Source: Sediminibacillus dalangtanensis (GTDB lineage: Bacteria; Bacillota; Bacilli; Bacillales; Amphibacillaceae). Taken from it: DNA of 64,000 bases. The notes under the pieces are model-generated. The model did not search any database. It was not told the DNA's origin and worked only from the letters and a program-made list of their open reading frames with translations. This document shows, one piece after another, positions 1 through 8,646 of the stretch. The stretch spans positions 1,302,001 to 1,366,000 of the forward strand of contig NZ_CP046956.1 of NCBI RefSeq assembly GCF_017792025.1, written 5' to 3'. The translations under genes and the position numbers were made by a program. The stretch's first letter is position 1. Every line of letters begins with the position of its first letter.

Positions 1-59
1 CGGCCTTTTTTATTCGTGCTGGTGTGTAATGTTTAGATCTCTTTATCTTAAAAAGCCGC

Positions 60-356
60 TTAATCAGCCAATTTTAATGCTGCTTTAGAAGTTTTTAGGT
101 CGACCTCAAGCTGTTCTTCCAAATCACTTGGATGATAATAGCCCTTGTCGATCATATATTGGCTTATTTTTTCATGGGCTTCGATTGCGTAGTTCAGTTG
201 TGTACGTAAAACATCTCTTACTTCCGGAGTTGCTGCCTCGGTCAGCGCAAAAGTCATATTCCGGACAGCGGATTTTGTGGTAATCAAAAAATCAGTAGCA
301 ATAACTTGATCTGTCATTCCACTCAATCCAGCAACTTTTTGCAGCATATTTGTCAT
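60..356 (-). CDS. CotF-like spore coat protein
   Basis: A 98-residue, mostly helical protein that resembles the CotF spore coat family: an N-terminal segment with TDFLITTKSAVRN, then ALTEAATPEVRDVL, and a C-terminal helix after YYHPSDLEEQ. The family is found in coats of Bacillaceae spores; its biochemical role is poorly known. It lies 1 base after a smaller coat-type gene on the same strand (stop 60, start 356), so the two are probably one transcript. The neighbouring plus-strand pair at 697-1279 is a diverged mirror copy. Product inferred from family resemblance. Confidence 0.8.
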   Translation of the reverse strand: MTNMLQKVAGLSGMTDQVIATDFLITTKSAVRNMTFALTEAATPEVRDVLRTQLNYAIEAHEKISQYMIDKGYYHPSDLEEQLEVDLKTSKAALKLAD

Positions 357-357
357 G

Positions 358-561
358 TTAATTCCTCCTCTTTTGTTTTAACAGCTGATTCAATTGTTCT
401 ACATGCACTTTCCCCTCGCTGACATCCCTTTCCAAAATCGACTTCAGCTGATCACATCCTACCAGTCCGTGCATGGTGGCCGACTTTGTCAGACACAAAT
501 TTTTGAAGGTAATTATTTCATGCAGTTCTAATCGTTCATGGAGCGCTAATTGATCTGACAT
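358..561 (-). CDS. Small coat-associated protein, partner of the CotF-like gene
   Basis: About 67 residues if started at the ATG at 561 (MSDQLALHERL); an upstream in-frame ATG at 579 would add six residues. It is clearly paralogous to the 68-residue plus-strand protein at 697-903: both share LALHERLELHE/LAFHETMDLHE, a K-S-x-x-M-x-G-x-V segment and a D-L/V C-terminal helix. Similar short proteins accompany CotF genes in Bacillaceae and are annotated as spore coat proteins. It is followed at once by the CotF-like gene. No catalytic motif is visible. Confidence 0.7.
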   Translation of the reverse strand: MSDQLALHERLELHEIITFKNLCLTKSATMHGLVGCDQLKSILERDVSEGKVHVEQLNQLLKQKRRN

Positions 562-696
562 TTGTTCACATCCAATCATCTGCTTTTTTATTAGATTGCT
601 TTCTTTCCTCGAAATTATTCGTTGGAGCAGTTGTGCATAGACTTCCTGGATTGAGACAAAATATCAATTAGTTCAATACATTTTAGGAGGATTCCG

Positions 697-903
697 ATGG
701 GACAGGAAGACTTAGCTTTTCATGAAACAATGGATCTGCATGAACTATTGAATCTAAAGACCGTGGCCTTGCTGAAGTCCAAAATGATGCAAGGAATCGT
801 GTTTGATCAGGATCTTCGCGCTATGCTGGAAAAAAACGTCCAACTGTCGATTATGGACATCAAACAGCTTCAGCGTCTTTATCCATACGCAAAGACACAG
901 TAA
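697..903 (+). CDS. Small coat-associated protein, mirrored paralogue
   Basis: A 68-residue protein with the same pattern as the minus-strand gene at 358-561 (LAFHETMDLHELLNLK, then SKMMQGIVFDQDL). A good ribosome binding site (aggagg, around 684-689) precedes the ATG at 697. It is 16 bases upstream of a CotF-like gene, so the order small protein then CotF-like is preserved in both divergent units. Likely a structural coat component; family-based inference only. Confidence 0.7.
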   Translation: MGQEDLAFHETMDLHELLNLKTVALLKSKMMQGIVFDQDLRAMLEKNVQLSIMDIKQLQRLYPYAKTQ

Positions 904-919
904 AAATGGGGTGTAACAA

Positions 920-1279
920 ATGAATGATTACTTAGATCCAATCAATTCGGTTGGCATGCCGGAGAAAATCGATTCAGCGATAGCGCTAGACTTGCTTATT
1001 ACAATCAAAGAAGCCATACGTAACTATTCTGTAGCTTTGACAGAGGCTGCCAGTCCGGAGGTCAGGACGACCATCCGCAATCAAATGGAAGCTGCCCTTG
1101 ATTTTCAGGAAGAAATCACTAATTTGCTGGTAAGGAAAAAGTGGTTTCATCCGTATGATGTAGCTGAACAGCAAATGCTTGATTTGAAGTCCGCCCAGAC
1201 GGCGGTCGATATAGCTGGACTGGACCTCTTCCCGGAAAACAATAATCGAAAAGGGTTGTTCCCAACACCGCCGCAATAA
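920..1279 (+). CDS. CotF-like spore coat protein, second copy
   Basis: A 119-residue CotF-type protein. The core ALDLLITIKEAIRNYS and ALTEAASPEVRTTIR match the minus-strand copy at 60-356 closely, and WFHPYDVAEQQ corresponds to its YYHPSDLEEQ. It carries about 20 extra C-terminal residues (LDLFPENNNRKGLFPTPPQ) absent from the other copy. The alcohol dehydrogenase starts 26 bases later and may be cotranscribed. Expression in sporulation is inferred from the family, not seen. Confidence 0.8.
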   Translation: MNDYLDPINSVGMPEKIDSAIALDLLITIKEAIRNYSVALTEAASPEVRTTIRNQMEAALDFQEEITNLLVRKKWFHPYDVAEQQMLDLKSAQTAVDIAGLDLFPENNNRKGLFPTPPQ

Positions 1280-1304
1280 GAAAATAACGGAGGAGATAGA
1301 CACC

Positions 1305-2441
1305 ATGAAAGCAGTAACATACCAAGGAGTGAAAAATGTTGCCGTCAAAGACGTCGAAGCTCCTAAAATACAAAAGGCTGACGACGTCATTGTAAAACTG
1401 ACCCATACCGCCATTTGCGGCTCCGATCTACACTTGATTCATGGCATGATCCCGAACACCCAGGAAAATTACATCATCGGACATGAACCAATGGGAATTG
1501 TGGAAGAAGCAGGGCCGGAGGTTACGAATGTGAAAAAAGGCGACCGTGTCGTGGTGCCGTTCAATGTCAGCTGTGGGAAGTGCTGGTTTTGTGAAAACCA
1601 ACTGGAAAGCCAGTGCGATAACGCCAATGATAATGGGGAGATGGGTGCCTATTTTGGTTACTCGGGGACCACAGGAGGCTATCCTGGCGGTCAAGCGGAA
1701 TACATGCGTGTTCCATATGGAAACTTCACCCCCTTCAAAATTCCGGAGGATAGTGAAGTGAACGACGATAACCTGGTGTTACTCTCCGATGCCGGTACCA
1801 CAGCTTACTGGAGTGTCGATAACTCCGGCATGAAAGAAGGCGATACAGTCGTTATTTTGGGCTGCGGTCCGATCGGGCTGTTGGCTCAGAAGTTTGCCTG
1901 GCTAAAAGGAGCAAAGAGGGTAATCGCCGTTGACTATGTCGGTTATCGACTGGAACATGCCAAGCGCACCAATCGAGTGGAAGTCGTCAACTTTGAAGAC
2001 CATCAAAATGCCGGCGCCTATCTTCATGAAATAACCAAAGGCGGTGCGGATGTGGTGATTGATTGTGTAGGGATGGACGGGAAGATGACCGACCTGGAAT
2101 TTCTCGCTACTGGCCTGAAATTGCAAGGCGGCTCGATGGGGGCTTTGGTAATGGCAAGTCAGGCTGTACGAAAAGGTGGGAATATCCAGGTCACGGGTGT
2201 TTATTCCAGCCGGTATAATGCTTTTCCTTTTGGGGATATTTTTCAGCGGAATGTTTCTATAAGGAGCGGACAAGCGCCTGTCATTCATTATATGCCGTAC
2301 TTACACGACCTTATTTCACAGGGGAAGGTTGATATAAGCGATATTATTACGCATACATTGCCACTGAATGAAGCAAAACATGGTTACGAAATATTTGATA
2401 CGAAGACGGAAGACTGTATTAAAGTGGTTTTGAGACCTTAA
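1305..2441 (+). CDS. Zinc-dependent alcohol dehydrogenase, formaldehyde-dehydrogenase type
   Basis: A 378-residue medium-chain dehydrogenase. The catalytic zinc ligands are visible as Cys38 in AICGSDLH and the His60-Glu61 pair in GHEPMG. The four structural-zinc cysteines are at about 90, 93, 96 and 104. The Rossmann glycine motif is VVILGCGPIGLLA near 180-195. The long insertion after the structural zinc lobe resembles glutathione-independent formaldehyde dehydrogenases and their FdhA-like relatives; the true substrate is unknown. A ribosome binding site (ggagga) precedes the ATG. Its neighbours on both sides are spore genes, which suggests a sporulation-linked transcript. Confidence 0.85.
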   Translation: MKAVTYQGVKNVAVKDVEAPKIQKADDVIVKLTHTAICGSDLHLIHGMIPNTQENYIIGHEPMGIVEEAGPEVTNVKKGDRVVVPFNVSCGKCWFCENQLESQCDNANDNGEMGAYFGYSGTTGGYPGGQAEYMRVPYGNFTPFKIPEDSEVNDDNLVLLSDAGTTAYWSVDNSGMKEGDTVVILGCGPIGLLAQKFAWLKGAKRVIAVDYVGYRLEHAKRTNRVEVVNFEDHQNAGAYLHEITKGGADVVIDCVGMDGKMTDLEFLATGLKLQGGSMGALVMASQAVRKGGNIQVTGVYSSRYNAFPFGDIFQRNVSIRSGQAPVIHYMPYLHDLISQGKVDISDIITHTLPLNEAKHGYEIFDTKTEDCIKVVLRP

Positions 2442-2488
2442 TGCTGATTTGTTGGCATTCTATAATAAAAGGAAAGGAGGTTACGCTT

Positions 2489-2668
2489 ATGGATGCACAC
2501 CGTGCGCAGGAAATCACCTCATCCGATGCTATGATCGATGTCACATACAATGGTGGAAAAGTCTATATTGAACACGTCGACCAAGGAGCAGGAATGGCGA
2601 CCGTCCATCCGCTTGATAACCCAGAAACAAAACAAAGTGTTCAGGTGGAAGACTTGTTAGAACAGTAA
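2489..2668 (+). CDS. sspH: Small acid-soluble spore protein, H type
   Basis: A 59-residue protein starting MDAHRAQEITSSD, with VTYNGGKVYIEHVD and HPLDNPETKQSV, which fits the SspH family of minor spore core proteins. The start at 2489 is chosen because a strong site (ggaaaggagg, 2471-2480) sits just upstream; the longer frame from 2441 has no such signal. SspH proteins are made in the forespore under sigma-G in Bacillus subtilis; no promoter was assigned here. Confidence 0.85.
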   Translation: MDAHRAQEITSSDAMIDVTYNGGKVYIEHVDQGAGMATVHPLDNPETKQSVQVEDLLEQ

Positions 2669-2767
2669 AGCATTCAATAAATCTACTTGCAAAATCGGAC
2701 GATGACATGGGTAGGAAGTATGAACAATTGATAACGATATGAAGAAACAGCGAATGAAAGCAAACTC

Positions 2768-2950
2768 TTACCCTGTTGTTTGAGTGCACCTCCTTGCTAC
2801 ACCAAGCTACTGCGCTTCCCATGCTTCAACTTCCTCAGAAAGTGAAATACTTTGCCGGAGTGTTCTTTCTAAATAGAAAGTTCATTCACGCTTTATATGA
2901 ACAAAAAAACCGAACGAGTTCGAATCATCGTTCGGTTTTTGCTTTGATCA
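2768..2950. repeat. Degenerate copy of dispersed repeat B with hairpin
   Basis: The stretch from about 2770 (ccctgttgtttgagtgc) to 2860 (ctttgccggagtg) matches in order the same landmarks in the repeats at 25504-25750 and 29345-29880. It is followed by the A-tract stem aaaaccgaacga ... tcgttcggtttt (about 2905-2940), which may act as a terminator. Open frames across it are artefacts. It is diverged and lacks clear terminal inverted repeats. Confidence 0.6.
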
Positions 2951-3042
2951 AGCTGTTTGAATTTCGGCATAAGTACTGTCCAGCTGGTTTGTTTACATTC
3001 AACACTTGCACTGCTTGTTTTGGTTTGTTTTTTTGTCCATGG

Positions 3043-3315
3043 CTATAACTGTATCTCGCCATCTTCTTTGACCGGTAGATATTTCGTGAAATAGGCTCCT
3101 GCTATCAATAACAACAAAGTAATCACCCAGCTGATGTTACCCAAAAAATCCAACCAGTAACCTAACAGCTGTGTGACAGCAATCAAATAAAAGCAAATGG
3201 ATGTCAAGGCGGTCTTTATTCCGGTTACCTTTGCTTTTCTTCTTTTCTTTATGTTGACGCTTATAGAAAAAACTAGTGCAATCACCGTGAGTATGGTGAG
3301 AATAATCGGAAGCAA
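3043..3315 (-). CDS. Small membrane protein, unknown function
   Basis: A 90-residue protein with three predicted hydrophobic segments (about residues 2-20, 37-53 and 60-78) and basic loops (KKRRKAK after the first). The charged tail VKEDGEIQL is typical of a cytoplasmic C-terminus. An aggaggggt-like site on the minus strand lies just upstream of the ATG. I do not recognise a family. Confidence 0.65.
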   Translation of the reverse strand: MLPIILTILTVIALVFSISVNIKKRRKAKVTGIKTALTSICFYLIAVTQLLGYWLDFLGNISWVITLLLLIAGAYFTKYLPVKEDGEIQL

Positions 3316-3567
3316 TCTACCCCTCCTTACCTAACGCTTATTCTGATGATAGATTTAGTTTAACATATATTAGGAAATCCGTAATGGGCGGAAAATTAAT
3401 GATCTCGAATCTGAAGACAAAACAAATGCGATTGGTACGAAGTGATGAAGGTTATGCTAAGATAGAAACTATCCTGAGTGTCAACGAACAAAACCCAGTA
3501 CAGAAGGATTTTATGGTGTAAGGTGGCAAGGTCGACTATTGAAATAAGCACAAAGGAGAAACAAAAG

Positions 3568-4005
3568 ATGGAAATAAGAAAACCTGACGAGTCTGAACAG
3601 GAGTTGATTTTGTCGTTGTCTCCACAAGCGGTACAAGAGGGAACAGTAGGAGAATCAGCACCTGATACAGATAAGGCGAAAAAGCTGATTGAGTCTGTTC
3701 TGCAAAAAGGTGGATGTTATTGGGCTGCTTTTGAACAAGACCAATTGCTTGGATGGAGTTTAGTAGGGAAGGGCAAGGATTCCTTTACAGACAGGCCATT
3801 CGGCTTTGTTTATGAGCTGTTTGTCCTCCCCGGTTATAGAGGAAAAGGGATTGCCGAACAATTGCTGAATGCTGTCTGTGATCAACTTAAGAGTGCGGGA
3901 TATCCGGAAGTACGCTTGAGTGTTCATGCACAAAACAGAGCGATTGAACTTTATCAAAAGATGGGATTTACAGAAAAGACGATTACGATGAATAGGGAGT
4001 TATAA
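3568..4005 (+). CDS. GNAT family N-acetyltransferase
   Basis: A 145-residue acetyltransferase. The start at 3568 (MEIRKPDESEQ) follows an aaaggag site at 3552-3558; a longer frame from 3478 has no ribosome binding signal. The acetyl-CoA pyrophosphate loop is VLPGYRGKGIAEQLL, with the typical later pattern LSVHAQNRAIELYQKMGF. Substrate unknown; GNAT proteins of this size act on small molecules or protein N-termini. Confidence 0.85.
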   Translation: MEIRKPDESEQELILSLSPQAVQEGTVGESAPDTDKAKKLIESVLQKGGCYWAAFEQDQLLGWSLVGKGKDSFTDRPFGFVYELFVLPGYRGKGIAEQLLNAVCDQLKSAGYPEVRLSVHAQNRAIELYQKMGFTEKTITMNREL

Positions 4006-4015
4006 GTAGTATCGA

Positions 4016-4258
4016 TTAATTGTTGTCTTGCCAGGACTCATAGAAATACCAAATAAAAAACAGAATACTGATCAACAAAAATCCGGGAATAAAAAAATTA
4101 TGGTATATGGGGTGCATGTCCGGGTTTGTAGGGAATTCGCCACTAGAAGTTTGTGCGAACCAATAGATATAACGGTTTAACCGTTCCATTGTGTATAAGA
4201 AGCCGCTTGCTAACAAAAACACTGATCCAAAAATCAGTCTTGTTTTGCGATCGATCAT
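4016..4258 (-). CDS. Two-segment small membrane protein, unknown function
   Basis: An 80-residue protein with hydrophobic segments near residues 8-24 and 52-72 and a short polar loop between them (GEFPTNPDMHPIYHN). A ggaggg site lies upstream on the minus strand (4270-4275). It converges on the GNAT gene, the stops being about 10 bases apart. No family recognised. Confidence 0.6.
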   Translation of the reverse strand: MIDRKTRLIFGSVFLLASGFLYTMERLNRYIYWFAQTSSGEFPTNPDMHPIYHNFFIPGFLLISILFFIWYFYESWQDNN

Positions 4259-4773
4259 AGGTAAGACTTCCCTCCATTCGTTATTGATTTCATTTTACCT
4301 CGATTTCTATTTCAGTTCCAGCTTTTAGGAGAAAAGTGGTGATTTCGTATGATCATTAAAAAAATTTCATGCCACGTTTAGGATCGGCAGCTTCCAAAAG
4401 TGATGGGAAAGAGTTCTGCATGTCTTTTTGATGATTTTGTTCACAGGGATGTCTCTTTCCTTGCAGGAGAGCAGTTCGGCGTTCAAGAAAGCTGGCGGGC
4501 TAGCAATGACATCCTACCCTGATTATAGGAAACGGTGCCAGCTGATGTCTTCCGAAATGCTAGAAGAGATAGCAAGAAGTCACTTTCATAACCTGTTCAC
4601 CGGGATTTAGCGTTAACTTGACTGCTTGAAAGTTTGCCTGTTATGCTAATTTCATTCTTTCCCTGTAGAAAGGGTATCCTGTGCAAAGATAGAAAGTTTC
4701 ACGTTTTATCTTCTCTGAGAAAAAACGGAAATGCCCTCTTACACGAGATGCCGTTTAGAATGTAGGAGGTAGT
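4259..4773. other. Gene-poor stretch before the YibE/F operon
   Basis: About 515 bases without a convincing gene. The only frame of note, 4428-4610 (60 codons), has no good ribosome binding site and no recognisable motif, so I did not call it. The last part presumably holds the promoter of the YibE/F pair. Confidence 0.5.
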
Positions 4774-5919
4774 ATGATGGACAGGTTGGAAACGTTAAGG
4801 AAAAAACTTACATATAAACATGTTTTGGTTGCGGTTTTGCTAGTACTGCTTGTTACTTGTTCGATATTTTTCGTTTATCATAACTATTCCTTCTACGATC
4901 GACCGATCGCCAAAGTGACGGAAACAAACCTTGTTGATAAAGAAGAAGTAACAGCTGAACATGGTAATAAGGATGAAGTCTTTACACAAGAGGTTGTAGC
5001 AGAAATAATGAATGGTGCTAACAAAGGGGAGGAACTTCACTTAACGAATGAGTATTCTGCTTCGGCTACTTATAGTCAGGAATATCGTGTGGGGAACGAT
5101 TTGTTTGTGTCCATCGATCCTGATAATGCAAACGCACACGCCGAGTTGACCGGAACCATCTTGGATGTTAAACGAGACAAGTACATCGTGCTTGTTGCGT
5201 GGGTGTTTGTGTTCATTTTATTGCTAGTTGGAAAAAAACAAGGGTTGTATTCTGTCATAAGCTTAGCCATCAATGCTGTGTTAATTTCTTATGCCTTAGA
5301 TATGTATATCCAGTACGCAAATTTCGGCTTGCTGTTGATGTGCGCCTGCAGTGTTGTTTTATTCACCTTAACTTCTTTATTACTTGTCAACGGATTCAAC
5401 GAAAAAACGTACGCGGCGATAGCTGCAACCCTATTAGGAACATTAACCTCCTTGCTGATTACGTATTTGGTTATGTGGATCACTTCTGAAAAAGGTCTTC
5501 GTTACGAGGAGATGGGCTTTTTAACACGTCCGCCGCAAATGGTGTTCATGGCAGGTATATTGATCGGTTCTTTAGGAGCCGTCATGGATGTGGCGATTAC
5601 AATGTCTTCCTCCATTTTTGGGTTATATGAGAAGAAAACTGACATTGCAGTCAAAGCGCTTAAAACTTCTGGGATGGAAATTGGAAAAGATATTATGGGC
5701 ACGATGACCAACATCCTGTTTTTTGCTTATATCAGCGGCTCGATTCCGACCATGATTTTATATTTGAAAAACGAGTACCCAGTATCTTACACGTTTTCCA
5801 TGAATCTTTCCCTGGAATTGGCCCGGGCTTTAGCTGGTGGCATAGGAATCGTACTGACCATTCCAATCGGGCTTTATACAGCAATATTTTTTGTTAATCG
5901 AAAGCGGGCGAAATCATGA
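4774..5919 (+). CDS. YibE/F family membrane protein
   Basis: A 381-residue integral membrane protein of the YibE/F family. It has an N-terminal transmembrane segment (about 16-34), an extracytoplasmic domain of about 100 residues, then about seven more segments. The motif region MVFMAGILIGSLGAVMDVAI followed by GMEIGKDIMGTMTNILFFAY is typical of the family. Start at tandem ATGs (4774, 4777) after taggaggt. The stop overlaps the next start by 4 bases (ATGA), which indicates translational coupling. The family's transport role has not been established to my knowledge. Confidence 0.85.
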   Translation: MMDRLETLRKKLTYKHVLVAVLLVLLVTCSIFFVYHNYSFYDRPIAKVTETNLVDKEEVTAEHGNKDEVFTQEVVAEIMNGANKGEELHLTNEYSASATYSQEYRVGNDLFVSIDPDNANAHAELTGTILDVKRDKYIVLVAWVFVFILLLVGKKQGLYSVISLAINAVLISYALDMYIQYANFGLLLMCACSVVLFTLTSLLLVNGFNEKTYAAIAATLLGTLTSLLITYLVMWITSEKGLRYEEMGFLTRPPQMVFMAGILIGSLGAVMDVAITMSSSIFGLYEKKTDIAVKALKTSGMEIGKDIMGTMTNILFFAYISGSIPTMILYLKNEYPVSYTFSMNLSLELARALAGGIGIVLTIPIGLYTAIFFVNRKRAKS

Positions 5920-6692
5920 ACACTTTAGTTTGGCTGGCAGCGATACTGTTTTTATTGATGATTGGCATTGGAGGAAAAAAGGGAGCACGATCCTTTTTCG
6001 CCATCATGTTGAACTTTGGTGTGCTGATTATTATCTTGTTTATGATGCTTGGACGTGATAACGATCCGGTTATTTTGACGATCATTGCCAGTACCCTTAT
6101 TAGTTGTATCACGCTCTTTTTTATTAATAAAGTCAACATTACGACCAAAACGGCCTTTGTGTCTACGGTTATCACCATTGTCCTGTTAATCTTTTTTATT
6201 GTCTTCCTGACGGATAGATCGATGATTCAAGGATTCAGTGAAGAAGAAATGGGGGAACTTTACGTATTTACGATGCATATAGGGGTGGACTTTGTAAAGA
6301 TTGCAGCTTCTGTGATCATTATGAGTACAATCGGCGCAATAACGGATGTGGCCATTTCGATTTCCTCTCCAATGCGGGAAATATTTTACCATAACCCCTC
6401 GATGAGCAGGAAAGAGCTGTTTGTTTCTGGTCTAAGCATCGGCAGGGACATTTTGGGGACCAATACGAATACGGTTTTCTTTGCTTTCATGGGAGGCTAT
6501 TTGGCATTGTTGATTTGGTATAAAGATTTGGCATATTCACTTGGCGAAATTATCAACTCCAAGGTGTTCGCGGAAGAAATGATCGGCATACTCTGTGCGG
6601 GAATGGGAGTGGCTATCGTCATTCCGATCACTTCCTGGGTTACCGCTCTTGCGTTAGTACGGACAAAAAAGAAGCGTGAGGCCTCCCAATAG
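5916..6692 (+). CDS. YibE/F family membrane protein, second subunit-like paralogue
   Basis: A 258-residue protein that aligns with the C-terminal half of the upstream gene: STIGAITDVAISISSPM and LSIGRDILGTNTNTVFFAF correspond to the MDVAI and GKDIMGTMTN motifs. It lacks the N-terminal extracytoplasmic domain. The 4-base overlap and shared core suggest the two form a heteromeric complex in the membrane (inference). A strong terminator follows at 6711-6750. Confidence 0.85.
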   Translation: MNTLVWLAAILFLLMIGIGGKKGARSFFAIMLNFGVLIIILFMMLGRDNDPVILTIIASTLISCITLFFINKVNITTKTAFVSTVITIVLLIFFIVFLTDRSMIQGFSEEEMGELYVFTMHIGVDFVKIAASVIIMSTIGAITDVAISISSPMREIFYHNPSMSRKELFVSGLSIGRDILGTNTNTVFFAFMGGYLALLIWYKDLAYSLGEIINSKVFAEEMIGILCAGMGVAIVIPITSWVTALALVRTKKKREASQ

Positions 6693-6710
6693 GTTTAAAA
6701 GATGGTCGAA

Positions 6711-6750
6711 CAACAAACCCTCCGGAAAAAACCGGAGGGTTTGTTTTGTT
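6711..6750. terminator. Bidirectional terminator between YibE/F pair and amidase
   Basis: Stem accctccgg / ccggagggt with an A-rich loop, flanked by aacaa and ttgttttgtt. The A and T tracts on both sides let it serve both convergent genes. Confidence 0.85.
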
Positions 6751-7714
6751 AGTGGCTGAAATAGTGCTGAATTCCTTCGCTTATGCCAGCGGCCACGTTA
6801 TCCTGATAAGTTTCGGTTTTGATTTCCCCAAGCTCTGCTGGATTGGAGACAAACCCAAGTTCAATCAAGACCGACAAATCGCTATTTTTCTTAAGTACAC
6901 GATAGTCTGCTTGTTTTGTTCCATTGTCCTTAAGAGAGACGTGGTCCATTATCCCAGATTGAATGTTTTCTGCCAACTCCAAATCTTCATCTTCGGTATA
7001 GTGATAGGTACTGATGCCGCCGACTGTCTCAATAGGAAAAGAATTGTAGTGAAAACTGATAAAAGCGTCTGTATCGGAACGATTGCTGATTTTAATCCGC
7101 TTCTCCAGTGAAATATACGTATCATCATTTCTAGTCATGATAATGGTGGCGCCGCTTGCCTTCAGGTTTTTGGCCACTTTGGAAGCCGTCGCCAATGTCA
7201 AATCTTTTTCATAGGTTCCATCGATCCCGATTGCGCCAGGATCTTTACCGCCATGCCCTGCATCCAGAACGATCGTATAACCTGTCAGTGGCTCGACTGT
7301 TTGGCTTTGTTCCTGTCCATTCTTAATAGCGACAGAATCCTGTTTTTGTACTTTTCTTTCTGTCAAACTGCTGACACTTTGTTTCTTGTACATTGCTGTC
7401 TGCTTGCGTTTATGTAAAGAATCATGATTCTGTTCCATCGGGAAAAGATATTGCGAAGCTACCCAGCCTACTTGGTTGTCATAATAGGTTTTTACCCAGC
7501 CATAGGCTTCATCGAACACGGTGACTTGATCTCCATTCTGGAGTTTTCCGACTACTTCTCCACTGCTGGTAGGCTCATCACGGATTAAAAGGGAAGAACC
7601 ATCTTCCACGTCAACCATATAAGTCTCGTTATCTGCTGCCATAACAGATGGAGCGAGCAACAAGGAGAGAAGCAGCAAGACTGCGCCTGCTGTTAAAGTA
7701 ATTAATCGGTTCAT
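6749..7714 (-). CDS. N-acetylmuramoyl-L-alanine amidase with SH3 domain
   Basis: A 321-residue secreted cell wall hydrolase. The start at 7714 follows aggaaggggt (7721-7730); a longer frame to 7780 lacks a site. Order: signal peptide about 1-27 (ends SVMAAD), bacterial SH3 domain about 32-92 (LLIRDEPTSSGEVVGKL, GWVASQYLF), a basic linker, and an Amidase_3 domain about 146-320. Zinc ligands are His154 (DAGHGGKDPG), Glu169 and His222, with the catalytic Glu285 in VLIELGFVSNP. It cleaves the bond between N-acetylmuramate and L-alanine in peptidoglycan. No sporulation-specific feature visible. Confidence 0.9.
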   Translation of the reverse strand: MNRLITLTAGAVLLLLSLLLAPSVMAADNETYMVDVEDGSSLLIRDEPTSSGEVVGKLQNGDQVTVFDEAYGWVKTYYDNQVGWVASQYLFPMEQNHDSLHKRKQTAMYKKQSVSSLTERKVQKQDSVAIKNGQEQSQTVEPLTGYTIVLDAGHGGKDPGAIGIDGTYEKDLTLATASKVAKNLKASGATIIMTRNDDTYISLEKRIKISNRSDTDAFISFHYNSFPIETVGGISTYHYTEDEDLELAENIQSGIMDHVSLKDNGTKQADYRVLKKNSDLSVLIELGFVSNPAELGEIKTETYQDNVAAGISEGIQHYFSH

Positions 7715-7937
7715 CAAAAAACCCCTTCCTATCAAACTATTTTCCTGCCTCAGCTGTCTAGCACGATATTCCTCCAGCATACCCAGTCTGCAATCCTTTT
7801 AAACATTCTTTCTATTATTTATAGTGAAATATCTAGCAAAATAGTACTTCCAACGGAAAAATAGTAAGAAAGGTAGGGATGACTAGGAAAATAGATAGGG
7901 GGGAGAAGACGGATGAATTTCCCTGAAAAAGGGTAGC

Positions 7938-7997
7938 AAAAAAGAAGAAATTCTCCACGGACCCAAACAAGGTCTTTGCGGGAATTTCTTCTCTGCC
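7938..7997 (-). terminator. Terminator of the downstream minus-strand gene
   Basis: An 11-bp perfect stem, agaagaaattc (7943-7953) with gaatttcttct (7982-7992). Read on the minus strand it ends in a run of T, just after the stop of the gene at 7998-8447. Confidence 0.8.
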
Positions 7998-8447
7998 TCA
8001 GGATGACAATTTTTGCTTGAAAGCTGTCAGTTTTTCTTTTACTTCTGAACTCAACTGTTTGATTTGTTCGATATCAGGTGTTTGGTTTTGTGCATACGCA
8101 ATCAAAGGATAGAGACTATCTTCAATGTTTTTGTATTCGTCTGGAAAGTTTGTTTCCACTGATTTTTCGATTTTGTCCCATTTCTCGGAAAGGTTTTTAC
8201 CTAGTTTGTTTATGGTTTCTGTCTGATTAGGTTGATTTGTAACGATAGAAACCAGCTCATCGAGGACGCCAAGTACTTTCTCCACACCGTCTGCAATTTT
8301 CCTCTCGCTTTGTGCGTCGATGGAAGTAACCTTTTCTACTGGTACCGTTTCCGCCGGTCCGGCTTCCTGCTGTTGTTCCTGCGCGTCCTCACCAAGGTAA
8401 TAGTACAGCCCGAGTCCTAGTAAGGCAATCCAAAAAAGCTGCTTCAA
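7998..8447 (-). CDS. Membrane-anchored helical protein, unknown function
   Basis: About 149 residues. The ATG at 8456 sits directly against the aaggag site, so the TTG at 8447 (MKQLFWIALLGLG) with about 9 bases of spacing is the better start. One N-terminal hydrophobic segment, an acidic Gln-rich spacer, then a mostly helical extracytoplasmic or cytoplasmic domain (KVLGVLDELVSIV, NKLGKNLSEKWDKIEK). No family recognised. Confidence 0.6.
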   Translation of the reverse strand: MKQLFWIALLGLGLYYYLGEDAQEQQQEAGPAETVPVEKVTSIDAQSERKIADGVEKVLGVLDELVSIVTNQPNQTETINKLGKNLSEKWDKIEKSVETNFPDEYKNIEDSLYPLIAYAQNQTPDIEQIKQLSSEVKEKLTAFKQKLSS

Positions 8448-8616
8448 GGGAATCATCTCCTTTTGGTTTTGTCGAAGGTAGCCTTCCCCTAAAGCAGGTA
8501 AGATTATGCAGATGAATGTTTGGTTGGATTTTTTGGAAACTTTTCTATTCGAGTGTTTTTACCCATCTAATCGGAAAATAGACATTGTAAATCAACTAGC
8601 CCCGCTTGAAAACCTG

Positions 8617-8642
8617 AAAAAGCCATTATTAGGCTATAAAAA
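8617..8642 (-). terminator. Weak terminator after the HAD gene
   Basis: Short agcc/ggct stem with an AT loop, followed on the minus strand by a T run; just beyond the HAD stop codon. Confidence 0.45.
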
Positions 8643-8646
8643 CAGA

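Noticed and set aside
986..1414. 142-codon minus-strand frame
   Set aside because: It lies antisense to the CotF-like gene and the start of the dehydrogenase and has no ribosome binding site or motif.
2776..3048. 90-codon frame across the first repeat B copy
   Set aside because: It is formed by repeat and terminator sequence and shares its only recognisable words with other non-coding copies.
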